DNA of 7,547 nucleotides. Origin: Bacteroidota bacterium. GTDB taxonomy: Bacteria > Bacteroidota > Bacteroidia > Bacteroidales > B18-G4. Location: the NCBI GenBank assembly GCA_003648575.1, contig QMPN01000141.1, positions 1-7,547 on the forward strand. The letters run 5' to 3'. Below the pieces are notes generated by a model. That model searched no databases. It was not told where the DNA came from and was given only the letters and a program-made list of their open reading frames with translations. Below, piece by piece: positions 7,541 through 7,547 of the stretch (positions are counted from its first letter, which is position 1; each line of letters begins with the position of its first letter). The translations under genes were made by a program, and so were the position numbers.

Positions 7541-7547
7541 TCTAAAC

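Overview
The window looks like chromosomal DNA of a member of the Bacteroidota. The evidence is three intergenic matches (two exact, one near) to the phylum's TAnnTTTG -7 promoter box, the absence of clear Shine-Dalgarno sites, a DnaK with a Bacteroidota-like sequence, a lipoprotein of a Bacteroidota type, and a large exported protein combining a metallopeptidase motif, a propeller and a barrel. Order or genus cannot be fixed from this sequence. No rRNA, tRNA, CRISPR, transposase or phage gene is visible.

Layout. Positions 1-4254 hold three minus-strand genes that read leftward as a probable operon. They are panB (pantothenate and CoA synthesis), an RluA-type pseudouridine synthase, and a large exported protein that runs off the left edge with 869 codons visible. 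That last frame is open from 2607 to base 1, so it is a 5' partial gene. The 64-bp panB/pseudouridine synthase junction holds a C-rich inverted-repeat element. Its edge supplies the GTG start of the synthase and places a G-quadruplex motif on the transcript strand.

Positions 4255-4484 are a divergent intergenic spacer. It holds a panB -7 box, about 13 units of a degenerate 7-bp tandem repeat, and a -7 box for the rightward gene. Positions 4485-5471 encode a predicted exported lipoprotein that resembles DUF4249-type proteins. A 143-bp spacer with a plausible promoter precedes dnaK (5615-7540), which is complete and ends 7 bp before the right edge.

The genes do not form one obvious pathway. 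They are two housekeeping genes (panB, dnaK), an RNA-modification gene and two envelope proteins of unknown role. I see no clear new multi-gene system. The items most worth a second look are the G-rich repeat at the synthase start, the heptamer array between the divergent genes, and the metallopeptidase/propeller/barrel protein.
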